64,000 nucleotides of DNA from Phycisphaeraceae bacterium (lineage in GTDB: Bacteria; Planctomycetota; Phycisphaerae; Phycisphaerales; UBA1924), in contig JAHBXI010000002.1 in the NCBI GenBank assembly GCA_019636515.1, positions 682,001-746,000 of the forward strand. Reading direction: 5' to 3'. The notes below the pieces were generated by a model that saw only the letters and a program-made list of their open reading frames with translations, had not been told where the DNA came from and made no database searches. Made by a program: the position numbers and the translations under genes. This document shows positions 1 to 7,301 of this stretch, piece by piece. Position 1 is the first letter of the stretch; the number at the start of each line of letters is the position of its first letter.

Positions 1-1
1 T

Positions 2-997
2 GAAGACGGCTTCCTTGGACTGATTGAGAACAGGTGCCGGCCTCTCTCGAGGCGCGATGTCTCGGGCATCCTCGCCTCCGGCGGGACCATCCTGGGATCG
101 TCGAACCGCAGCAACCCCGCCCGCTTTGCCGTGGGAAAGAACCCCGACGGATCGCCCGTGTTCGCCGACGTCTCCGACCGATGCCTCGCCGCGATCCGGG
201 AACATCGGCTTGACGCGATCGTCGTCGTGGGCGGCGACGGGAGCATGACCGTCGCGCAGCAACTCTGGGAACGGGGCATCCGCGATGGCACCGACCTCCA
301 TTTCGTCGGTGTCCCAAAGACCATCGACAACGACCTCCACGGAACCGACATCACCTTCGGATTCGCCACCGCCGTCTCCATCGCCACCGAGGCCCTCGAC
401 CGTGTCCACACAACCGCCGCCAGCCACCAGCGCGTCATGGTGGTCGAGGTCATGGGCCGCAACGCCGGATGGATCGCCCTCCACGCCGGGGTGGCCTCGG
501 GTTCGGACATCATCCTCATACCCGAGATCCCCTTTTCCATCGACTCGGTCTGCAAGGCCATCGAAGATCGCGGGCGCATGGGCGCGAAGTTCAGCGTGAT
601 CGCGGTCTCGGAGGGCGCCAGGCCGGCCGGCGGAGAACGGTTTGTCGCCCGGGTCGATCCGACTTCCCCGGATCCCATACGCCTCGGAGGCATCGGCAAG
701 CACCTGAGCGAGCAGATCGAATCGCGAACCGGCCATGAAAGCCGGTACGTGGTCCTCGGGCACGTGCAACGTGGAGGAACCCCCGTCGCCGCCGATCGCG
801 TCCTGGCGACCCAGTTCGGGCACCATGCCATCCGATTGCTCCTGAATGGAAAACGCCACCGTCTCGTGGCGCTCCAGAACGGCCGTCTCACCGACATCCC
901 CATGTCCGAATGCGCCAATCGGCAGCGCCTGGTGGATACCGCCGATCCTCTCATCGCCGCGGCTCGCGGGGTGGGGACGATGTTCGGCGATGAATGA
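2..997 (+). CDS. pfkA: 6-phosphofructokinase, 5' end cut by the window
   Basis: Phosphorylates fructose 6-phosphate to fructose 1,6-bisphosphate in cytosolic glycolysis. The open frame runs in from the window edge. A GTG at 131 is not the start, because family-conserved sequence (GGTILGSSNRSNP, residues about 29-41 of the fragment) lies upstream of it. Visible motifs are the nucleotide loop GGDGS (about residue 78), the catalytic PKTIDND (about 105), MGRNAGW, and GHVQRGGTP near the C-terminal substrate site. Known from the family: Gly in GGDG favours ATP over pyrophosphate, while Lys in PKTIDND (rather than Gly) is typical of group III and PPi-type enzymes. The phosphate donor is therefore probably ATP but not certain. 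The fragment of 331 residues is close to full length (about 340-370), so perhaps only a few dozen residues are missing. Confidence 0.93.
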   Translation, partial: EDGFLGLIENRCRPLSRRDVSGILASGGTILGSSNRSNPARFAVGKNPDGSPVFADVSDRCLAAIREHRLDAIVVVGGDGSMTVAQQLWERGIRDGTDLHFVGVPKTIDNDLHGTDITFGFATAVSIATEALDRVHTTAASHQRVMVVEVMGRNAGWIALHAGVASGSDIILIPEIPFSIDSVCKAIEDRGRMGAKFSVIAVSEGARPAGGERFVARVDPTSPDPIRLGGIGKHLSEQIESRTGHESRYVVLGHVQRGGTPVAADRVLATQFGHHAIRLLLNGKRHRLVALQNGRLTDIPMSECANRQRLVDTADPLIAAARGVGTMFGDE

Positions 998-1156
998 CCG
1001 TCTTTCGACCCGCCGCCTCTGAAATCGTGAACCCACTGCCCGGTCGCGCCGGGTTCCATGACCGATCAAGGGGCCGGCCCGGTTCGGATCCCTCTGGTGC
1101 TTCAGGCGGCCTGGTCGAATCAAATGGATGGCATGGCGTGCGGCGTGAGTGCCTAC

Positions 1157-1162
1157 TAGCCT
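1157..1162 (+). promoter_or_regulatory. -10-like hexamer of mlaE (leaderless pattern)
   Basis: TAGCCT lies 7 bases before the ATG at 1170. No good -35 element or ribosome binding site is visible. Confidence 0.35.
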
Positions 1163-1169
1163 TACCCTC

Positions 1170-2039
1170 ATGGCCGCACTCGACCATTTCTTCGTCTCCC
1201 CCGTCCGCACGCTCGGCGCGACGGTCGGAACTTTGCTCCGCGGGCCGGGGACGGACTTTGTCGTTGAACTGGGGAAGTTCTCCCGGTTCGCCTACTGGAC
1301 CGTGCGAGGGATTCCCTTTGTCCGCGATTGGTCTCGCGGCGATCGCCTCCGCTCACAGTTGTACTTCGTCGGGACTACGTCCGTGCCCGTGCTGGTCATC
1401 ACCGGGGCCTTCATCGGCATGATCCTGGCGATTGAAGGCTACCTGCAATTCGCGGCGATCGGCCAGGAAGGCCGGCTTGGCGGCGTGATCAACATCTCCC
1501 TGACCAAGCAGATCGGACCGGTCCTGGCGGCCGTCATGCTCGCCGGGCGAGTCGGTTGCTCCCTGACCGCCGAACTCGGCACCATGCGAGTCACCGAGCA
1601 GATCGACGCCATGCGGGCCATGGCCGCCGACCCGATCCGCGTGCTGGTCATCCCTCGGGTTGTCGCCTGCGTGCTGATGATCCCCATTCTGACCGTCGTC
1701 TCCAATCTCTGCGGAGTCCTGGGAGGATGGGCCATCGTGACCAAGTACTTCCACGCCGATGCCTCAACCTATTGGAGGTACACCGCCGAGTTCGTCGCCT
1801 GGACCGACCTGGTCAACGGCCTGTCAAAGTCCTTTGCCTTCGGACTCATGATCGGCCTCATCTCCTGCTACAAGGGCTTCAACTGCCGGGCGGGCGCCGA
1901 GGGCGTCGGGCGAGCCACCACCGACTCGTTCGTCACCAGTTTCATCGCCATCATCATTTCCAACCTATTCCTGGCCAAGATCCTCAACGACTTCGACCTC
2001 ATGTACCACGGTGGACTGCTCCGCAAGGTCTTCGGCTGA
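1170..2039 (+). CDS. mlaE: MlaE/YrbE-type ABC transporter permease
   Basis: Inner-membrane permease of the MlaFEDB/MCE phospholipid transport family, which moves lipids between inner and outer membranes. The protein is 289 residues long, the usual length is about 260. It has about five or six hydrophobic segments and the family's conserved cytoplasmic loop AGRVGCSLTAELGTMRVTEQ around residue 130, which contacts the ATPase. I start at the ATG at 1170; an in-frame GTG at 1149 would add seven residues but leaves no room for the -10 hexamer at 1157. The partner ATPase and MCE-domain genes are not in the window; the 2217 gene downstream is unrelated in sequence. Assignment to the family is firm; the transported lipid is inferred from the family. 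Confidence 0.9.
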   Translation: MAALDHFFVSPVRTLGATVGTLLRGPGTDFVVELGKFSRFAYWTVRGIPFVRDWSRGDRLRSQLYFVGTTSVPVLVITGAFIGMILAIEGYLQFAAIGQEGRLGGVINISLTKQIGPVLAAVMLAGRVGCSLTAELGTMRVTEQIDAMRAMAADPIRVLVIPRVVACVLMIPILTVVSNLCGVLGGWAIVTKYFHADASTYWRYTAEFVAWTDLVNGLSKSFAFGLMIGLISCYKGFNCRAGAEGVGRATTDSFVTSFIAIIISNLFLAKILNDFDLMYHGGLLRKVFG

Positions 2040-2216
2040 CCGGGCGCGAACCCACTCCGAGGCTCATCGTTCGCTCTGGGCACTCGGCCTCATGGTCCTA
2101 TAACATCCAATCAACCCTACCAGCGGCATCGGCCACGCGCGGGCAGGCCGACTCCCGGGCCGACCAGAGAAATCCCTGATGCGATCCGGCCCGTCCGGAC
2201 GAACGTACAGAACGGC

Positions 2217-2495
2217 ATGAGCATCCTTCCGACCAACGCGGCCCAGACGATCGCCGGCGTGGGACAGGCCGAGCGGATCGCCACGCGCGACATCGCCAAA
2301 AAAGACGCCGACAAGGCCCTGGGACGCAAGGCGGTCAGGGACGAGATCGACCTGGTGGTCGTCAATGTCGAATCGCCCGAGGCGATCCGTTCGCTCAAGG
2401 GCAATTCCGAGGAAGAAACCCGGGAAGACAAGCAGGAACACCCCGGCTACAACGCCCCCGCCTCGGGCTCGGCCGGCATCGATGTTCAGGCCTGA
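2217..2495 (+). CDS. hypothetical small charged protein
   Basis: A 92-residue soluble protein that I do not recognise. It opens MSILPTNAAQTIAGVGQAER and is rich in Lys, Glu, Asp and Arg, with no membrane segment or signal peptide. The middle (residues about 20-70) looks helical; the last 20 residues are Gly/Ser/Ala-rich and probably disordered. It could be read as a flagellar or structural small protein from its MS-I-x-P-T start, but I have no motif to support that. It follows mlaE on the same strand after 177 bases and converges with the repeat protein at 2508. Third-position GC is high, as expected for a coding frame. Confidence 0.6.
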   Translation: MSILPTNAAQTIAGVGQAERIATRDIAKKDADKALGRKAVRDEIDLVVVNVESPEAIRSLKGNSEEETREDKQEHPGYNAPASGSAGIDVQA

Positions 2496-2507
2496 TCGCA
2501 AGGCTCC

Positions 2508-5306
2508 TTATTCGTCCGAGCACAGCCCCCACGCGTTGGAGGCTGGGGGATTCGCCGTATCGACCGCCCCCGTGCGCACGGTCGCGGTGTTGCGACGGCC
2601 TGGCGAGGAGTACGAGTCATCCCCTCCTCCCAGGTCGATCAACGCGCTGAAGGAAAACACGCCCCAGGCCGGATGGTGGTACTCGTTTGATCCCCCGGCG
2701 CCCTGCGACGGCTCGTTGGCGCTGTAGCGGTCGTGTCCCCCCAGGTCGATCAGCACGCCCACGGCCTGCTGCGCCGCGGAGCCTTGCGACAGCCCCCCGG
2801 CTCGATAACTGTCGTTTCCTCCGCGGTCGATGAGCATGCCGACGGACTGGTCCCAGGCCGCGCCCTGCGAGGCGGCGGTCATGCCCCAGTAGGTGTCGTC
2901 TCCGGCGTCGTCGATGAGCAGCCCGGCCGCCTGGTGCGCGGCCGATCCCTGCGAGTACCGGTTCCCGTAGTACACGTCGTTTCCCCCGGCGTCACGCAGG
3001 ATGCCAACCGACCAGAAGTAGCCGCACCCCTGCGAGAACTCACCGGCCTCGTACCGGTCGTCGCCGCCGAAATCCCACAACCCGCCCACGCCCCCCATCG
3101 CGTACCCGCGCACCCCGTAGCCGAACCCCTGCGACATCGAGAGAAACACCGCGGGCGTTCCGTAGGCCGATGGGTAGTTCGGCCCGTTGGCCCGGTAGAG
3201 GTCCTGCCCGGCCCCGTCGATCACCGCGCCAAATCCCCGGGGGCCTCCGACCCCCTGCGTCAGTTTCTCTCCCAGGTACGAGTCATCCCCCGAGAGGTCG
3301 ATGACCAGCCCCGCCCCGTAGTACCCAGCCCCGATCGACCACCCCGAAGATGGCCCGGTGTTTTCGTAGCGGTCGTCGCCTGCCCGGTCGATCAGGATTC
3401 CAAGCCCGAACAGGCCCGCGCCGATCGACAGCACGCCCCCGGAGGTGTACACGTCGTTCCCCTGGTGGTCGTCGAGGATCGACACGCCGAACACCCCGGT
3501 CGCCGGCCCGGCAAAGTCCTCCGTCGCCACGTGGCGGTCGTTGCCCGACAGGTCGATCACCACGCGGGCCAGCACCCGCCTTCGAACGGCCGGGGCGTCA
3601 GGGTCACTCGTCGCGATCACCTGATCAACGAAGATCTCCCCGCCGCCGTAGGTGTACAGGTCATCTCCCCCGACGTCGTAGACGCGTGCGATACGGGACA
3701 TGTCGTACGTGTTGGGACCTGGCCCGCCGACGACCAGCGGGCCTTGCCCGTCCGATCCGGGATCAAAGTGCAGCACATCACCCGTGACGGCTTCTCGTAG
3801 GTCGGGGGGGAGGTCGGTCCGGGGTGAAGATCCGCCATGCGCGGCGCCCACGCGTGCGACGTGCGCGTGCGACTCGACCGCGAGGTCGGCCAGGTGAGAC
3901 AGGATCGGATCGGCCTCGATCCCCCGGCGTATCGCCGCGATATTGGACCTGGCGAGTTGCCCGGATCCGATCGTCGCGTGGTCCTTGTGATGGCGGACAA
4001 GTCCGCGTGCCTGTGCCAGTGCCGCCGAGAGTGCTGCTTCCTCGGCCAGCGGGCTGAACCACGCGGGCAGGCGCAGCGCCGCGTCCGGGAGGCGTCGGTT
4101 GTCCAGCGCGAGATCAACCAGCGAGACCGCCGCCGAGAGATCACCCCCGAGGGCGTGCCGGGCCGCTTCTCCCAGCGGACGCTCGACCGTGTCCAGGCTC
4201 AGCGGCCGACGCAGCGCGTTGATCACCCACGCCAGCGCGTTGTGGTCCGTCACCGCCTGGGTCAGTTCCTCCAGGCGGCCGGTCAGCGCGGCCAGCCCAC
4301 CATCCGCCCCGATGACCTGCGCGATCTCGGCCTTCTGGAGAATCACCCGCTCAAAGAGCCCTTCCGGAGCCTCGGGAAGATGCGATCCTTCTCGAAGCGC
4401 CGCGCCGAAGGTGCCGGTCCAGTCCGATCGGCGTTCAAGCGCGAACACGACCTCCCGGATCTCTCCCGATGGATCTCCGCGAGGCACCGCGGCGGACAGG
4501 TCCGGGGAGTGGCTCCTCCGGTACACGATCCGTATCGCGGTCCCTGGAGGGAGAGACTCAACCAGTTGCCTGAATCCCGCCGCCGAAACGAACTGGCCGT
4601 CGATGCTCTCGATCAGGTCGCCCCTCCAGAGTGTCGGGGAGCGAGTCCCATCGCCATCCAATGGACCCGGGAGTACCGACGCCACCACCGGGCCCACGTC
4701 ACTGTCGCGAAGTACGAGCCCGGCGTACCCGGTGTCGGGCACGGGTGCCGGCGGGCTTGCCACGGTCGGCGTCTGGGGGGGAGGGCTCGTGGTGGGGGGG
4801 ATGACCTGGTCGGGTGGCGGCAGCGCAGGAGGTGACTCCGGGCTCGGCACCGGCTCAGGCGCGGGTAGCGGCTCGGGTTCCGGTGGCGGCGGCTCCGGCG
4901 GCGGCTCCGGTGGTGGCGGTTCCGGTGGTGGCGGCTCCGGTGGCGGCGGCTCCGGTGGTGGCGGCTCCGGCGGTGGCGGTTCCGGTGGTGGCGGCTCCGG
5001 TGGTGGCGGTTCCGGTGGTGGCGGTTCCGGTGGTGGCGGTTCCGGTGGTGGCGGTTCCGGTGGTGGCGGTTCCGGCGGCGGCGGTTCCGGTGGTGGCGGT
5101 TCCGGCGGCGGCGGTTCCGGTGGTGGCGGTTCCGGTGGTGGCGGTTCCGGCGGCGGCGGTTCCGGGTCATCCGCGGGCGGCTCGAACCGGATGCACGAGG
5201 GCGGGCCGTGGGCTGACTTCTGGCCGAATGATGGCGGCCGATCGGTCGAGCCGACGTGCGGCGTGAGTGCCGCGACCGCTATCATGAGGACCAGGTCAAT
5301 GGCCAT
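2508..5306 (-). CDS. secreted EPPPP-tract / PDZ / D-x-Y repeat protein
   Basis: Unknown function. From the ATG at 5306 the 932-residue protein starts with MAIDLVLMIAVAALTPHVGS, a short hydrophobic segment suited to a signal peptide or anchor. Residues about 48-146 are an EPPPP tract of about 18 units, a stiff spacer. A PDZ-like domain follows (about 195-297; GYAGLVLRDSDVG, then GDLIESIDGQ). After a helical middle part, about ten repeats run from about 535 to 925 with the consensus (L/I)-I-D-x-x-G-x-D-x-Y, often followed by SQG and a second Gly. They resemble a calcium-binding or beta-solenoid repeat, but do not match the RTX nonapeptide. The order suggests an exported protein whose repeat domain is held away from the membrane. 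The plus-strand frame across the tract reads as a Gly/Ser linker and is not a gene. Confidence 0.75.
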   Translation of the reverse strand: MAIDLVLMIAVAALTPHVGSTDRPPSFGQKSAHGPPSCIRFEPPADDPEPPPPEPPPPEPPPPEPPPPEPPPPEPPPPEPPPPEPPPPEPPPPEPPPPEPPPPEPPPPEPPPPEPPPPEPPPPEPPPPEPPPPEPPPEPPPPEPEPLPAPEPVPSPESPPALPPPDQVIPPTTSPPPQTPTVASPPAPVPDTGYAGLVLRDSDVGPVVASVLPGPLDGDGTRSPTLWRGDLIESIDGQFVSAAGFRQLVESLPPGTAIRIVYRRSHSPDLSAAVPRGDPSGEIREVVFALERRSDWTGTFGAALREGSHLPEAPEGLFERVILQKAEIAQVIGADGGLAALTGRLEELTQAVTDHNALAWVINALRRPLSLDTVERPLGEAARHALGGDLSAAVSLVDLALDNRRLPDAALRLPAWFSPLAEEAALSAALAQARGLVRHHKDHATIGSGQLARSNIAAIRRGIEADPILSHLADLAVESHAHVARVGAAHGGSSPRTDLPPDLREAVTGDVLHFDPGSDGQGPLVVGGPGPNTYDMSRIARVYDVGGDDLYTYGGGEIFVDQVIATSDPDAPAVRRRVLARVVIDLSGNDRHVATEDFAGPATGVFGVSILDDHQGNDVYTSGGVLSIGAGLFGLGILIDRAGDDRYENTGPSSGWSIGAGYYGAGLVIDLSGDDSYLGEKLTQGVGGPRGFGAVIDGAGQDLYRANGPNYPSAYGTPAVFLSMSQGFGYGVRGYAMGGVGGLWDFGGDDRYEAGEFSQGCGYFWSVGILRDAGGNDVYYGNRYSQGSAAHQAAGLLIDDAGDDTYWGMTAASQGAAWDQSVGMLIDRGGNDSYRAGGLSQGSAAQQAVGVLIDLGGHDRYSANEPSQGAGGSNEYHHPAWGVFSFSALIDLGGGDDSYSSPGRRNTATVRTGAVDTANPPASNAWGLCSDE
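4879..5160. repeat. 15-bp tandem repeat array
   Basis: About 18 copies of a 15-base unit TCCGGTGGTGGCGGT, differing mostly by T/C at wobble positions, with one shortened 12-base unit at 4894-4905. On the minus strand each unit encodes EPPPP (the short one EPPP). The array keeps the reading frame and is likely to vary in copy number between strains. Confidence 0.95.
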
Positions 5307-5362
5307 GAGTTGCGGATCGTACCGCCCGCGGGCGGCGGTAACATGCACGACGGAGGCTCCGC

Positions 5363-5692
5363 GTGGACCAGAAGCACAACGACGGGCACACCGGCTCGAG
5401 CCAGTTCGGCGGCGCGGTTTCCACGCGAACGACGCCCGCTCCGACGCCTCCGAAGAACCTCCCGCCCTACCGAGTGTTGTTGCACAACGACGACGTGAAT
5501 ACCGATGTGTTCGTCGTTGAGACGATTGTTCAATTGACCCCGCTGGGCGTTCCCAGGGCCAGGTCCGTGATGGTCGAGGCTCATCGCCGGGGCGTTTCGC
5601 TGCTGCTGGTGACGCACAAGGAACGCGCCGAGTTGTACGCCGACCAGTTCTCCAGCAAGGGGTTGACGGTGACGATCGAGCCCGCGGAATGA
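5363..5692 (+). CDS. clpS: ATP-dependent Clp protease adaptor ClpS
   Basis: Delivers N-degron substrates to ClpA(C)P. The protein is 109 residues, with a disordered 35-residue head followed by the ClpS core PPYRVLLHNDDVNTDVFVVE, in which the conserved NDD binds the substrate N-terminus. The core continues EAHRRGVSLLLVTHKERAELY and ends with the family signature SKGLTVTIEP. The start is GTG at 5363, with a clear ribosome binding site GGAGG at 5352-5356. The gene is divergent from the repeat protein, leaving 56 bases between starts. No clpA or clpC is in the window. Confidence 0.93.
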   Translation: MDQKHNDGHTGSSQFGGAVSTRTTPAPTPPKNLPPYRVLLHNDDVNTDVFVVETIVQLTPLGVPRARSVMVEAHRRGVSLLLVTHKERAELYADQFSSKGLTVTIEPAE

Positions 5693-5971
5693 CCCGATCC
5701 GGCGGGCCGCCCCGGCCATACGTTCTCCGCGCGTGCCACCCGCGCCCCGGGACGATCCGCTCGAACCCCTGATATCGGACCCCTTGATCGATCCAGGCCC
5801 CGCTCGCCGCGCGGGCGTTGCGTCCCTTGCGTCGGTCGCTGAATTCTCATCGATGCACGCCGGCCGCCGATCCCGCGCACGCCCCTTCCCGATCCACTGG
5901 CGGCGGGTTGATCGTTCGGGTTCGCGGACCATCCGCGAGGCCGGGCGACGATGGCCCGCCGGGGAGGTTCG

Positions 5972-6523
5972 ATGAACGGCGACATTGACCAGGCGGCTGT
6001 TGAATCGGCGGATGCCTTCGATCCCACGCACGGGGGCGGCCCCATGCGGATCGGGGACTTGCTCGTACGGATGGGTGTATTGTCCGCCGCCCAGCGCGAT
6101 GCGGTGCTTGAACGTCAGCGGGCTCGCCCGCGACCCTTCGGCGTGCTGGCCGAGGAGATGTTCGACGTCAGCCCGGCGTCGGTCGAGTCGGCGTGGGCCG
6201 TGCAGTTCTCGGAGATGGCTCCGCACGTCGATCCGAGCGCCGTCGCCGTCCCGGCCGAGGCGCTGGGCGTGATTTCCCGGCGGCAGGCCTGGCAGTTCCG
6301 CGTCATGCCGCTGTGGTTCTCGGGCGAAGAACTGGTTGTTGCCACGACCCGCGAGTGCCTGGCCCGGGCCATGCGGTTTGTCGCGTGGCGGATCGACAGG
6401 CCGGTGTCGTTCGTGATCTCCGAGCCGCACCTGCTCGGCCGGGCGCTGTGCGAGCGCTATCCGATGGCGGGGATGTCACCCGACGATGTGACGCGGGCGC
6501 CGGTCGTGTCGGGCGCTTCATGA
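5972..6523 (+). CDS. GspE/MshE N-terminal domain protein
   Basis: A 183-residue protein that looks like a free-standing GspE-N (MshEN) domain, the module found at the N-terminus of type II secretion and type IV pilus ATPases, where it binds c-di-GMP or partner proteins. The fold is recognisable from RIGDLLVRMGVLSAAQRDAV (residues about 22-41) followed by FGVLAEEMFDVSPASVESAW and, near 100-130, the PAEALGVISRRQAWQFRVMP segment with LWFSGEELVVATT. There is no ATPase domain, so it is not a motor itself. The start at 5972 is supported by GGGGAGG at 5961-5967. An alternative ATG at 5951 has no ribosome site. About 280 bases upstream hold no recognisable gene. Confidence 0.75.
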   Translation: MNGDIDQAAVESADAFDPTHGGGPMRIGDLLVRMGVLSAAQRDAVLERQRARPRPFGVLAEEMFDVSPASVESAWAVQFSEMAPHVDPSAVAVPAEALGVISRRQAWQFRVMPLWFSGEELVVATTRECLARAMRFVAWRIDRPVSFVISEPHLLGRALCERYPMAGMSPDDVTRAPVVSGAS

Positions 6524-6563
6524 GCGGCCGGCCGGATTGGCCCGGGTTCCCCCAAGAGGTCCC

Positions 6564-7271
6564 TCAGTTCCAACTGCACCCTTTGGGCCAGGATTCGGGC
6601 TTCTGCCGCTGGGCACGGTCGATCAGGTCGCGCAGCGACGAGAGTTCGCCGAAGATCAGTCCCGCCCGCACCGCCGCGTCGCCTTCCGACAACAGCCGGT
6701 ATCGCAGTTCCTGGTCGGAGAGCAACGTAAAAGAGACCAGTTCGAGCACCGCCGACGTGGGGACCTCGCCGTTGCGGACGAACTGAAGGACCGGCCGCGC
6801 CGCGCGGAGTTGTCGCAGCGAGGTGTTGGTCAGCAGGTCGTCGAGGCGGTCACGGGACACCTGCAGGTGCTCCTGGTCGATGCTCTCGCTGCCGATCGGC
6901 TCGATCACCGCCTCCCGGTAGAGCGTCTCGGCCGACGGGGGGAGTTCGTACACGATTCGGGCACGGCAGACCCCCTGGACCAGGATGTTGAACGTCCCGT
7001 CGGGGAGTTTCTCGTGCTGGACGATGTGCCCGACGCACACCGCCGGACGCAGCGCGGGCCGGCCGTGGTAATGCTGCTTCCAGGATGTCCCGCTGAACAC
7101 CGCCATCGCGAACTGGCCGGCCCCGTCCAGCACGCATTCCACCATCTGCCGGTATCGCGGCTCGAAGATGTGAAGCGGCAGCGCCTGCTGAGGCAGCAGG
7201 CTTACCGCGTCGAGCGCGAACAACGGCATGGGACGCCCGAAATGGACCTGGATCGAGGATTCCGACGCCAC
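6564..7271 (-). CDS. LON substrate-binding domain protein
   Basis: A 235-residue protein that is just the N-terminal substrate-binding domain of Lon protease, without ATPase or peptidase parts. The typical LON opening is visible: MPLFALDAVSLLPQQALPLH followed by IFEPRYRQMV (residues about 15-45), then VGHIVQHEKLPDGTFNILVQ and the C-terminal helical bundle with LLSDQELRYRLL. Such stand-alone LON proteins are common in bacteria and their job is poorly known. The start is GTG at 7271 with TACGAT five bases upstream. It lies 30 bases beyond the end of uvrA on the same strand, so could be co-transcribed with it; it converges with the GspE-N gene. Confidence 0.88.
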   Translation of the reverse strand: MASESSIQVHFGRPMPLFALDAVSLLPQQALPLHIFEPRYRQMVECVLDGAGQFAMAVFSGTSWKQHYHGRPALRPAVCVGHIVQHEKLPDGTFNILVQGVCRARIVYELPPSAETLYREAVIEPIGSESIDQEHLQVSRDRLDDLLTNTSLRQLRAARPVLQFVRNGEVPTSAVLELVSFTLLSDQELRYRLLSEGDAAVRAGLIFGELSSLRDLIDRAQRQKPESWPKGCSWN

Positions 7272-7276
7272 GCGCG

Positions 7277-7282
7277 ATCGTA
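7277..7282 (-). promoter_or_regulatory. -10-like hexamer of the LON-domain gene
   Basis: On the minus strand TACGAT lies five bases before the GTG start. It is inside the uvrA-LON gap, so the gene may have its own promoter. Confidence 0.3.
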
Positions 7283-7301
7283 GGAACCGGCCCGAGCGGT
7301 G

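Noticed and set aside
4099..5520. Long plus-strand frame encoding a (GGGGS)n-like protein
   Set aside because: It is the complement of the EPPPP tract of the minus-strand gene. It lacks a start context or conserved domain, and the minus frame has a signal segment, a PDZ domain and repeats.
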